DNA of 16,274 bases from NCBI GenBank assembly GCA_035272265.1, contig DATEQV010000191.1:1-16274 (forward strand), read 5' to 3'. Origin of the DNA: Acidisphaera sp035272265 (lineage in GTDB: Bacteria; Pseudomonadota; Alphaproteobacteria; Acetobacterales; Acetobacteraceae). The translations under genes and the position numbers were made by a program. The number at the start of each line of letters is the position of its first letter. Position 1 is the first letter of the stretch. This document shows, piece after piece, positions 5,883 to 11,986 of this stretch. The notes under the pieces are model-generated. The model saw only the letters and a program-made list of their open reading frames with translations. It had not been told where the DNA came from and searched no databases.

Positions 5883-7173
5883 CGAAACGCGCGGGCGAAT
5901 AGGGCGCGGGGTCGATCGTCGGCGGCTTGCCGCTGACGAGGTCGGCGACCAGCCGCCCGGTCATCGCCCCGGCGGACAGGCCGATATGGCCGTGGCCGTA
6001 GGCGTGGACGATGGCGGCGCAGGTGCGCGCGCGGCCGATCACCGGCAGCCCGTCCGGCGTCGAGGGGCGGTGGCCCATCCAGACCGACAGGCGCTCGGCC
6101 GGCAGGTCGCGCGGCAGGCCGGGGAACAGGCGGAGCGCCTGGTCGCGCAGGATCTGCGCGCGCCGCCAGTTGGGCGCCGCCGCGAGCCCGCCGAGCTCGA
6201 CCTGTCCGGCGATGCGCAGGCCGCCGGAAACGGGAGTGGCCACGAACTTGCCGTCGCTGAGCTGCATCGGCGTGCGCGGCCCGGCCTCGGGATGCGCGAT
6301 CTGGGCGTGGTAGCCGCGTTCGGTCTCCAGCGGGACGGCGTCGCCTGCGGCACGGGCGAGGGCCTTCGACCGCGCGCCGGCGGCGATGACGGCAGCGTCG
6401 CAGGCGATCGGCCCGGCCTCGGTCTCCACCGCGCGCAGCCGGCCGCCGGCGATGGCGAAGCCGTGCGCGCTCCCCCGCCGGATCGTGGCACCCAGCGAGG
6501 CGGCGTGGCGCACCAGGGCGGCGACGTAGGCGCCGGGATCGGCGGCATGCGCGCTCGCCTCGACGATGACGGCGAAGGTGTAGCGCCGGTCGAGCGCAGG
6601 TTCGCGCTGGCGCAGCTCGTTCTCGTCGAGCTCGACCCAGCGCACGCCGGTCGCAGCGCGGATCTGCCAGAACGCCGCCTCGGCCGCGAACGCGGCGCGG
6701 TCCGGATAGACGTAGAGCAGTCCGCGGCGCTCGATCAGCTCGGGCACCCCGGCTTCCTCGGCGAGCTTGCGGTGGCGGGCGGGCGCGTCGGCGACCAGCG
6801 GGCGCAGCGCCTGCGCGGTGCGCTCGATCTTCGCCATGCTGTCGCCTGAGCGCAGGAAGCGAACCAGCCAGGGCAGCAGGCGCGGCAGGTACGCCCAGCG
6901 GATCGTCAGCGGCCCGAGCGGATCGGCGAGCCACCCCGGCACCTTGCGCCACAGCCCCGGTGCGGAGACCGGCAGCACCGAGGCCACCGACAGCCACGCC
7001 CCGTTGCCGAAGCTCGCCGCCTGCGGGCCGCCGGGCTCGCCGGGCTCCAGGATCGTCACGCGGTGGCCGTCGCGCAGCAGTTCGACCGCGCTCGCCGCGC
7101 CGACGATGCCGGCGCCGATGACCACGACGTGCTTTTGCCCGGGGCCGGAGGCGTCAGACGTGCTGGCCGCCAT
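5878..7173 (-). CDS. DadA-like FAD-dependent amine / D-amino-acid oxidoreductase
   Basis: The 431-residue protein has a Rossmann dinucleotide motif GAGIVG at residues 20-25 with ILEPGE closing the second strand. A FGNGAWLS segment follows, typical of the DadA branch, and a C-terminal GHRPSTPDG (367-375) with GHGHIG nearby completes the FAD-binding DAO fold. Family members deaminate D-amino acids or related secondary amines such as hydroxyproline, passing electrons to the respiratory chain. The substrate cannot be read here. The ATG at 7173 lies 20 bases inside the end of the upstream SDR gene, indicating translational coupling. It is the last gene of a minus-strand IclR-SDR-oxidoreductase group. 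Naming it dadA would go beyond the evidence. Confidence 0.85.
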   Translation of the reverse strand: MAASTSDASGPGQKHVVVIGAGIVGAASAVELLRDGHRVTILEPGEPGGPQAASFGNGAWLSVASVLPVSAPGLWRKVPGWLADPLGPLTIRWAYLPRLLPWLVRFLRSGDSMAKIERTAQALRPLVADAPARHRKLAEEAGVPELIERRGLLYVYPDRAAFAAEAAFWQIRAATGVRWVELDENELRQREPALDRRYTFAVIVEASAHAADPGAYVAALVRHAASLGATIRRGSAHGFAIAGGRLRAVETEAGPIACDAAVIAAGARSKALARAAGDAVPLETERGYHAQIAHPEAGPRTPMQLSDGKFVATPVSGGLRIAGQVELGGLAAAPNWRRAQILRDQALRLFPGLPRDLPAERLSVWMGHRPSTPDGLPVIGRARTCAAIVHAYGHGHIGLSAGAMTGRLVADLVSGKPPTIDPAPYSPARFA

Positions 7174-7906
7174 TGATGTGCACCTCGGCGCCGTTCACGT
7201 AGCTGCTGGCCGGCGTGCAGAGGAAGTAGATCGTCTCCGCCACCTCCGCCGTGGTGCCCAGCCGCTTCATCGGGATCTCGCGCTCGACGATCGCCTCGGT
7301 GCCCGGAGAGAGCATCGAGGTGGCGATCTCGCCCGGCGCGATCGCGTTCACCCGCACGCCGTAGGGGCCGAAGTCGTGCGCCATCTCGCGCGTCAGCGCC
7401 GCCAGCGCCGCCTTGCTGGCCGCGTAGGCGACGCCCGCGTACGGATGCACGCGCGTGCCGGCGATCGAGGTGACGTTGACGATCGCGCCGCCCGCCCGCT
7501 CCAGCTCGCCGATCAGCCCGCGGGCCAGCAGCGCCGTCGAGATCAGGTTGACGCTGAGCACCTGCATCCACGTCTCGCCGTCGGTTTCCAGCACGCCGAG
7601 CCGCGAGCCGCCCGCGCCCTTGGGCGAGATGCCGGCATTGTTGACCAGCGCATCCAGCCGCCCGTGGTCGAGGCGGCCGCGGATGTCCTCGACGGCGGCC
7701 GGGATCGAGGCGAGGTCGACGAGGTCGATCTGCACATGGTCGCGCTCGCCGCCGGGCCACGGGCAGGCCGCGCCCGGGAAGGGCTGGCGAGAGACCGTGA
7801 GGACCCGCCAGCCGGCGCCGGCGAAGCGCTTGACCGTCGCGTGGCCGATTCCGCGGCTCGCGCCGGTCAGCAGCAGCGTGCGCGGCCGCTCGTCTGTGCT
7901 TGCCAT
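7154..7906 (-). CDS. Short-chain dehydrogenase/reductase (SDR), 3-oxoacyl-reductase-like
   Basis: The 250-residue length is normal for a classical SDR. The cofactor motif TGASRGIG lies at residues 14-21, NNAG at 89-92, the structural asparagine at 120, and the catalytic S147, Y161 and K165 (YAASK). R40 after the second strand suggests NADP(H) preference, an inference. Such enzymes oxidise or reduce a hydroxyl or keto group, and the substrate is unknown. ATG 7906 is preceded by GGCGGGA about three to five bases upstream, a weak binding site that could be paired in a hairpin. The 3' end overlaps the FAD oxidoreductase by 20 bases, and the IclR-type regulator lies upstream on the same strand. 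Confidence 0.9.
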   Translation of the reverse strand: MASTDERPRTLLLTGASRGIGHATVKRFAGAGWRVLTVSRQPFPGAACPWPGGERDHVQIDLVDLASIPAAVEDIRGRLDHGRLDALVNNAGISPKGAGGSRLGVLETDGETWMQVLSVNLISTALLARGLIGELERAGGAIVNVTSIAGTRVHPYAGVAYAASKAALAALTREMAHDFGPYGVRVNAIAPGEIATSMLSPGTEAIVEREIPMKRLGTTAEVAETIYFLCTPASSYVNGAEVHINGGQHV

Positions 7907-7908
7907 GT

Positions 7909-7945
7909 GTCCCGCCTGTGGTGTGGCGGCATGGTAGGCGGGGAC
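7909..7945 (-). promoter_or_regulatory. Leader hairpin that could cover the SDR ribosome binding site
   Basis: On the minus strand GTCCCCGCCT (7945-7936) can pair with AGGCGGGAC (7917-7909) with one bulged base. The second arm contains the only ribosome-binding-like sequence and ends two bases before the ATG. It could modulate translation, or act as an operator at DNA level. This is inference from geometry only. Confidence 0.3.
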
Positions 7946-7977
7946 GCGGCGGTGGGGAAAGCGGCGCCGGGCGGCGA

Positions 7978-8001
7978 GCGCCCCCAGGGGCGCCCCCAGG
8001 G
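7978..8001. repeat. Two tandem copies of a 12-base GC-rich unit
   Basis: GCGCCCCCAGGG occurs twice back to back (7978-7989 and 7990-8001) in the 124-base gap between the IclR-type gene and the SDR gene. A near-identical duplicated unit lies inside tig at 9867-9890. Confidence 0.85.
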
Positions 8002-8030
8002 GCGTCCCGCGGTGCGCTCAGCCGGTGCGC

Positions 8031-9137
8031 CTACTGCGCTGCCAGGTCCCCGCCGTTCGCGAGGGCGGCAGCAACGGCGTGGCCGTCGCCGTTCGCGTGG
8101 CCAATAGAGGCGGCGTGGCGGTCGCCGTTCGCGAGGGCCGCAGCGGCATCGCCGTCGCCCGCGGCGTCGCCGTCTGCCCGAGTCTCGACCTGCGCGTTCG
8201 GGCGCAGGCGGTGGATCCGGCGGGTGGGCACGGCGGGCGCCGAACGGGCGCTGCCCGGCGCACCCAGCGCCTCGGACATCTGCGTGGCGGCGGCGAGTGT
8301 CGGGGCGAGCAGGGACCGTGGCCGCGGCGGGCGCATCCGCAGCGACGGCGAGGCGATGACGATCGCGGCCACGACATCGCCGCCGGCATCGCGCACCGGA
8401 GTGGCGATCGCGCACGCGCCTGCGAACATCTCGTCTGTGGTGATCAGCCAGCCGCGCGAGCGGATCCGCTCGAGATCGGCGGCGATCCAGCCCGGGTCGA
8501 CCCGCGTGGCCGGCGTCAGCCGCGGCAGGCGCTTGGAGAGGACCTGCGTCTGGATGGTGTCCGGCGCGTAGGCGAGCAGCAGACGGCCCGGCCCGGCATG
8601 CAGCAGGAAGCGCTTGCCGGCCTCGACATACACGCGCAGCGACGGATCGGCCCGGTGCAGCGCGAGCACTTCGCCCTCCAGCCCGGTGCGCACGATCAGA
8701 TACGAGTTCTCGCCGGTCTCCGCCGCGAGTGCCGCGAGCACCGGCGCGGCCGTGGCGCCAAGCGCGCCCTGGCTCGCCGCGGCGCGGCTCAGCATTCCCC
8801 ACCGCGCGCCCAGTCGCCATAGCCCGCGTGCGCGGTCCTGGATCGCGAAGCCCCGCGCCTGCATCGTGCGCAACAGCCGGAAGCCGGCGGTGCGCGTCAT
8901 GCCGGCGTCCTCGGCCAATGCCGCGAGCGTGGCCGGACCTATCCTCGCCAGCGCCTCGAGCAGGTCGAGCGCTCGATCTACCGCCGCAATGTTATAGGTT
9001 CGTTCCGCCCCGTCAGGCGCGGTCGTCCCGTTTCCATTCGCGGGGATTTGGATTTGAGCGGCCCCGCTGAATTCCAATGCCGCCACGTTGCTCGCTTTCA
9101 CTTTTGCCACACCTGCGTTTGCAAAGGACGGGTCCAT
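8031..9137 (-). CDS. IclR-family transcriptional regulator with repetitive C-terminal tail
   Basis: Residues 48-110 form the winged helix-turn-helix (AAVDRALDLLEAL, then LAALAEDAGMTRTAGFRLLR). Residues about 120-293 are the effector-binding domain, with VEAGKRFLLHAGPGRLLLA and GWLITTDEMFAGACAIATPV as family landmarks. Family members usually have 240-280 residues; this one has 368. The extra length is a poorly supported 47-residue N-terminus and a 75-residue tail rich in A, G, N and D built from 12-residue repeats. ATG 9137 has no ribosome binding site; a later GTG or TTG start near residues 18-21 is possible. It lies upstream of and co-directional with the SDR and FAD-oxidoreductase genes and may regulate them. 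The effector is unknown. Confidence 0.88.
   Translation of the reverse strand: MDPSFANAGVAKVKASNVAALEFSGAAQIQIPANGNGTTAPDGAERTYNIAAVDRALDLLEALARIGPATLAALAEDAGMTRTAGFRLLRTMQARGFAIQDRARGLWRLGARWGMLSRAAASQGALGATAAPVLAALAAETGENSYLIVRTGLEGEVLALHRADPSLRVYVEAGKRFLLHAGPGRLLLAYAPDTIQTQVLSKRLPRLTPATRVDPGWIAADLERIRSRGWLITTDEMFAGACAIATPVRDAGGDVVAAIVIASPSLRMRPPRPRSLLAPTLAAATQMSEALGAPGSARSAPAVPTRRIHRLRPNAQVETRADGDAAGDGDAAAALANGDRHAASIGHANGDGHAVAAALANGGDLAAQ
8051..8158. repeat. Three-copy 36-base tandem repeat in the IclR-family gene tail
   Basis: The 11-base block CGCCGTTCGCG recurs at 8051, 8087 and 8123, exactly 36 bases apart. The rest of each unit is degenerate. The units encode 12-residue repeats that start ANGD or ANGG on the minus strand. 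Confidence 0.8.
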
Positions 9138-9364
9138 GGTAACGAACTCGCGAGCTTAGGCGCAGCGCAGCAACTGAGTCAAAGCTCGACCGGAACGATA
9201 ATTCTGCAGCGCCGTGTCTACCCGCCCGTCTTCGGCTCTTTTTTGCCGCTTCGTTCGAGCGTTCGCCGCGGCGCGCAGGCTGCGGAGTGGCGCAGTTGTC
9301 GCGGATGGAGGCCGATCCGGCATTGATTCTAATCAACCGCACGTTCAACCGCTCACTTTGTGGC
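9138..9364. other. Non-coding stretch upstream of the IclR-family gene and tRNA-Leu
   Basis: No convincing gene is seen. A perfect inverted repeat TTGATTCTAATCAA lies at 9323-9336 and could be a protein-binding site. Frames crossing this region are shadows, or run into the tRNA. Confidence 0.5.
9323..9336. promoter_or_regulatory. Candidate operator palindrome TTGATTCTAATCAA
   Basis: Six-base arms TTGATT and AATCAA meet around a CT centre, in an AT-rich patch of otherwise GC-rich DNA. It lies 29 bases before the candidate tRNA promoter and 186 bases before the annotated start of the divergent IclR-type gene. The binding protein is unknown. Confidence 0.3.
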
Positions 9365-9393
9365 CTTGTTGCCTCTCGGGCGGTCGGCTACAC
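9365..9393 (+). promoter_or_regulatory. Candidate promoter of tRNA-Leu (and perhaps tig)
   Basis: CTTGTT (9365-9370) and CTACAC (9388-9393) are separated by 17 bases. Each matches four of six positions of the alphaproteobacterial CTTGAC / CTATAT pattern. Transcription would begin roughly 30 bases before the mature tRNA. It is a moderate match in a GC-rich genome. Confidence 0.35.
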
Positions 9394-9427
9394 CCCGCCG
9401 CTTGAGTTGGCCGGCCCGGCGCGCGGT

Positions 9428-9512
9428 GCGGGCGTGGTGGAACTGGTAGACACGCCAGATTTAGGTTCTGGTGGCGCAAGCCGTGGGGGTTCAAGTCCCT
9501 CCGCCCGCACCA
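9428..9512 (+). tRNA. tRNA-Leu (anticodon UAG)
   Basis: The 85-base gene folds as a long-variable-arm tRNA. The acceptor stem is GCGGGCG (9428-9434) with CGCCCGC (9502-9508), discriminator A at 9509 and an encoded CCA at 9510-9512. The anticodon stem CCAGA / TCTGG surrounds the loop TTTAGGT, giving anticodon TAG at 9462-9464, which reads CUA and related leucine codons. The T arm contains GGTTCAAGTCC, and the variable arm is GTGGCGCAAGCCGT. It lies 63 bases before the tig start on the same strand. Confidence 0.97.
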
Positions 9513-9575
9513 GCCGCCGCGAATGCAGACCCTGCCGGTCGGCCCTTTCGTCCCGCCAAGGAAACCGACACGCCC

Positions 9576-11072
9576 ATGCAAGTGACCGAAACCCTGTCCG
9601 ACGGCCTCAAGCGCGCCTTCACGGTGCTGGTGCCGGCGGCGGACATCGAAACCCGCCGGACCCGCCGACTGCAGGACCTCGGCAAGACGCTGAGGCTGCC
9701 GGGCTTCCGCCCCGGCAAGGTGCCGCTCGGCGTGGTGCGCCAGCGCTACGGCTCGGCGGTCGACGCCGAGGTGCTGGAGCAGAGCGTCGACGAGGCGACA
9801 AGGCAGATGCTGACCGACCGCGGCCTGCGCCCGGCGATGCAGCCCAAGGTCGACGTCGTCAGCGGTGCCGCCCCAGGGGCCGCCCCAGGGGGCGCCTTGG
9901 GGGCGGCCGACCTGGAGTTCAAGGTCGAGTTCGAGCTGCTGCCCGACATCGCGCTGCCCGACCTGAAGGCGGTCCAGCTGACCCGCCAGAAGGCCGAGGT
10001 GAATCCCGAGGCGGTCGATCGGGCGCTCGCCGAAGTCGCGCGCCGCAACCGCAAGCTCGAGCCGGTCGAGGACCGCGCCGCCGAGGCGGGGGACGTGCTG
10101 ACCGTCGACTACGAGGGCAAGGTCGACGGCGTGCCGTTCGAGGGCGGCACGGCGACCGACGCCAATGTCGAGGTCTCCGGCGGCGGCTTCATCCCCGGCT
10201 TCACCGAGCAGCTCGCCGGCATGCGTCCGGGCGAGAGCCGGACCATCCACGTCACCTTCCCCGCCGAGTACGGGTCGGCGGAGCTGGCCGGCAAGGCGGC
10301 GACCTTCGACATCGCCGCCAAGAAGCTCCAGCACCCGATCGAGCCGGCGCTGGACGACGGGCTCGCCGAGGAGCTGGGCTTCGAGACCATCGGCCGGGTC
10401 CGCGACCTGCTGACCCAGCGGATGCAGCGCGAGCTGGACCAGCTCTCGCGCCTGCGGGTGAAGCGCGCGCTGCTCGACGCGCTCGCCGGACAGAGCGACT
10501 TCGCCGTGCCGCAGGGCATGGTGGACGCCGAGTTCGCGATGATCTGGCAGCGCGTCGAGGCGGACATGAAAGCCGGGAAGCTGGAGGCGGACGACGCCGG
10601 CAAGGACGAGGAGACGCTGAAGTCCGAGTATCGCGACATCGCCGAACGCCGGGTGCGGCTCGGCCTGCTGCTGGCCGAGATCGGCCGGGTGAACAACATC
10701 CAGGTCCAGCCCGACGAGATGAACCGGGCGATGCGCACCGAGGCGATGCGCTATCCGGGCCAGGAGCAGCAGGTGATGGAGTTCTTCCGCAAGAACCCGC
10801 AATCGGCCGAGATGCTCCGCGGCCCGATCTTCGAGGACAAGGTCGTCGACTTCATCCTCGAGCTCGCCGCGGTCACCGAGGAGCAGGTTTCGCCGGAGAC
10901 GCTGACCGACGCGGAGACGGAGCCCGGCGCCCCGGGCGCAGCGGCCCCAGCGGCGGCGGCCCCAGCGGCGGCGGCCCCGGCCGCAGCGGCCGAGACGGTG
11001 CCGCCGGCCGAGGCCCCGCCGCCCGACGCCCCGCCGGCCGAGGAGCCCCCTGCCGCGGCCGAGCCCGGCTGA
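9576..11072 (+). CDS. tig: Trigger factor, ribosome-associated chaperone / prolyl isomerase
   Basis: Trigger factor binds the ribosome at the exit tunnel and shields nascent chains. The ribosome-docking signature GFRPGKVP lies at residues 43-50. The FKBP-type prolyl isomerase domain covers about 170-252 (GDVLTVDYEGKVDGVPFEGG, GFIPGFTEQL), and the helical substrate-binding C-domain follows. The 498-residue length exceeds the usual 430-450 for two visible reasons: a PGAAPGG-rich insert at about 97-111 encoded by a 12-base repeat, and an alanine/proline tail at about 449-498 encoded partly by a 15-base repeat. ATG 9576 is chosen because it begins MQVTETLSDGLKR, the family start; AAGGAAA lies about 11 bases upstream. 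A longer frame would overlap the tRNA. clpP follows after 76 bases. Confidence 0.96.
   Translation: MQVTETLSDGLKRAFTVLVPAADIETRRTRRLQDLGKTLRLPGFRPGKVPLGVVRQRYGSAVDAEVLEQSVDEATRQMLTDRGLRPAMQPKVDVVSGAAPGAAPGGALGAADLEFKVEFELLPDIALPDLKAVQLTRQKAEVNPEAVDRALAEVARRNRKLEPVEDRAAEAGDVLTVDYEGKVDGVPFEGGTATDANVEVSGGGFIPGFTEQLAGMRPGESRTIHVTFPAEYGSAELAGKAATFDIAAKKLQHPIEPALDDGLAEELGFETIGRVRDLLTQRMQRELDQLSRLRVKRALLDALAGQSDFAVPQGMVDAEFAMIWQRVEADMKAGKLEADDAGKDEETLKSEYRDIAERRVRLGLLLAEIGRVNNIQVQPDEMNRAMRTEAMRYPGQEQQVMEFFRKNPQSAEMLRGPIFEDKVVDFILELAAVTEEQVSPETLTDAETEPGAPGAAAPAAAAPAAAAPAAAAETVPPAEAPPPDAPPAEEPPAAAEPG
9867..9890. repeat. Two tandem copies of a 12-base GC-rich unit inside tig
   Basis: GCCGCCCCAGGG is repeated at 9867-9878 and 9879-9890, in frame, encoding AAPG twice. 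It differs from the unit at 7978-8001 by only two bases. An inverted-looking CCTTGGGGG stretch follows. The insert falls in the ribosome-binding domain region just before ADLEFKVEFELLPD. Confidence 0.85.
10941..10985. repeat. 15-base tandem repeat encoding the AAPAA tail of trigger factor
   Basis: GCGGCCCCAGCGGCG occurs twice exactly (10941-10955 and 10956-10970), and a third, diverged copy follows to 10985. The period is five codons, giving repeated AAPAA units in the C-terminal tail. Confidence 0.85.
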
Positions 11073-11148
11073 GGATTTCACCCGGACCATCGGCCTGCTG
11101 GAAAGAACGGGGCGGCGGCCCTACCTTGGGCGTCGCCCGTAAGAAAGG

Positions 11149-11793
11149 ATGCCGGCTTTGATAAGGGATCGCGACCCGGTCGAGGTTTACGACAACACGC
11201 TCGTGCCGATGGTCGTCGAGCAGACGGCGCGCGGCGAGCGCGCCTACGACATCTACTCCCGCCTGCTGAAGGAGCGGATCATCTTCATGACCGGCGTCGT
11301 GTTCGACGCCATGAGCTCGCTGATGTGCGCCCAGCTGCTGTTCCTGGAGAGCGAGAACCCCACCAAGGACATCTCCTTCTACATCAATAGCCCGGGCGGC
11401 GTGGTCTCCGCCGGCCTCGCGATCTACGATACGATGCAGTACATCCGCAGCCCGGTCAGCACGGTCTGCATCGGCCAGGCGGCCTCGATGGGCTCGCTGC
11501 TGCTGTGCGCCGGGGCCAAGGGAAAGCGCTACGCCCTGCCCAATGCCCGCATCATGGTCCACCAGCCGTCCGGCGGGGCGCAGGGCCAAGCTGCCGACAT
11601 CGAGATCCAGGCGCGCGAGATCCTGACCCTCCGCCGCCGGCTCAACGAGATCTATGTCCGCCACACCGGCCAGCCGATCGAGGCCATCGAGCAGAAACTC
11701 GAGCGCGATACCTATATGTCGGCCGAGGAGGCCCGCGACTTCGGGCTGGTCGATATCGTGGTCGAGAACCGCCCGGTTCCGGCCGAGGCGTAA
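11149..11793 (+). CDS. clpP: ATP-dependent Clp protease proteolytic subunit ClpP
   Basis: ClpP forms a double heptameric serine peptidase chamber fed by ClpX or ClpA. The catalytic triad is visible as S113 (GQAASMGSLL), H138 (ARIMVHQPSGG) and D187 (LERDTYMS). INSPGG at 80-84 lies in the oxyanion region. The N-terminal VPMVVEQTARGERAYDIYSR is the typical mature start after a short propeptide. ATG 11149 gives 214 residues, but AAAGG abuts it with no spacing. TTG at 11158, four codons in, has the same AAAGGA about eight bases upstream and is a credible real start. The gene lies 76 bases after tig and 193 before clpX. A short hairpin covers its stop codon. Confidence 0.97.
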   Translation: MPALIRDRDPVEVYDNTLVPMVVEQTARGERAYDIYSRLLKERIIFMTGVVFDAMSSLMCAQLLFLESENPTKDISFYINSPGGVVSAGLAIYDTMQYIRSPVSTVCIGQAASMGSLLLCAGAKGKRYALPNARIMVHQPSGGAQGQAADIEIQAREILTLRRRLNEIYVRHTGQPIEAIEQKLERDTYMSAEEARDFGLVDIVVENRPVPAEA

Positions 11794-11808
11794 CCCCGTC
11801 CCGGGGTT
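11792..11808 (+). terminator. Hairpin overlapping the clpP stop codon
   Basis: AACCCCG and CGGGGTT form a perfect 7-base-pair stem with a TCC loop, starting inside the TAA stop. No T-run follows. It may attenuate read-through into clpX, or stabilise the 3' end of the clpP message. Confidence 0.4.
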
Positions 11809-11913
11809 CCCTGGCATGCGGCTTGCCGGTCTCGCCGTCTGACCTCACTGTAGGGGGACGGCAGGCGGGCTGCCGGGGCTTGGGGCCGAGGGAGGGCGGA
11901 GCGGAGCGCAATC

Positions 11914-11943
11914 CTTGTCCCGCCGTTCAGGCGGGGTCTAGAT
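11914..11943 (+). promoter_or_regulatory. Candidate clpX promoter with palindrome in the spacer
   Basis: CTTGTC (11914-11919) and CTAGAT (11938-11943) each match five of six positions of the alphaproteobacterial CTTGAC / CTATAT pattern, with an 18-base spacer. CCCGCC and GGCGGG (11919-11935) form an inverted repeat that almost fills the spacer. That geometry would allow a regulator to block or remodel the promoter. Transcription would start about 35 bases before the clpX ATG. Confidence 0.45.
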
Positions 11944-11986
11944 TTCCGTGTTGGGCCTCGGGGCGGCGCCCGGGCCAGGAGCAGTC

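Noticed and set aside
8051..8158. CRISPR-like array
   Set aside because: The units are contiguous, degenerate and in frame within a coding tail; there are no unique spacers between identical repeats.
9428..9512. tRNA-Leu as an integration site for the left-hand accessory genes
   Set aside because: No duplicated tRNA 3' end and no integrase are visible in the window, and the 3' end faces conserved tig.
9345..11090. Long minus-strand frame opposite tig and the tRNA
   Set aside because: It is an antisense shadow with no recognisable domain, overlapping a structural RNA.
9287..11161. Long plus-strand frame crossing the tRNA and tig
   Set aside because: It runs through the tRNA gene and is arginine/glycine/alanine low-complexity in another frame of tig.
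11948..11986. Upstream start for clpX
   Set aside because: The extension is low-complexity and lies at the probable transcription start; ATG 11987 has a proper AGGAG.
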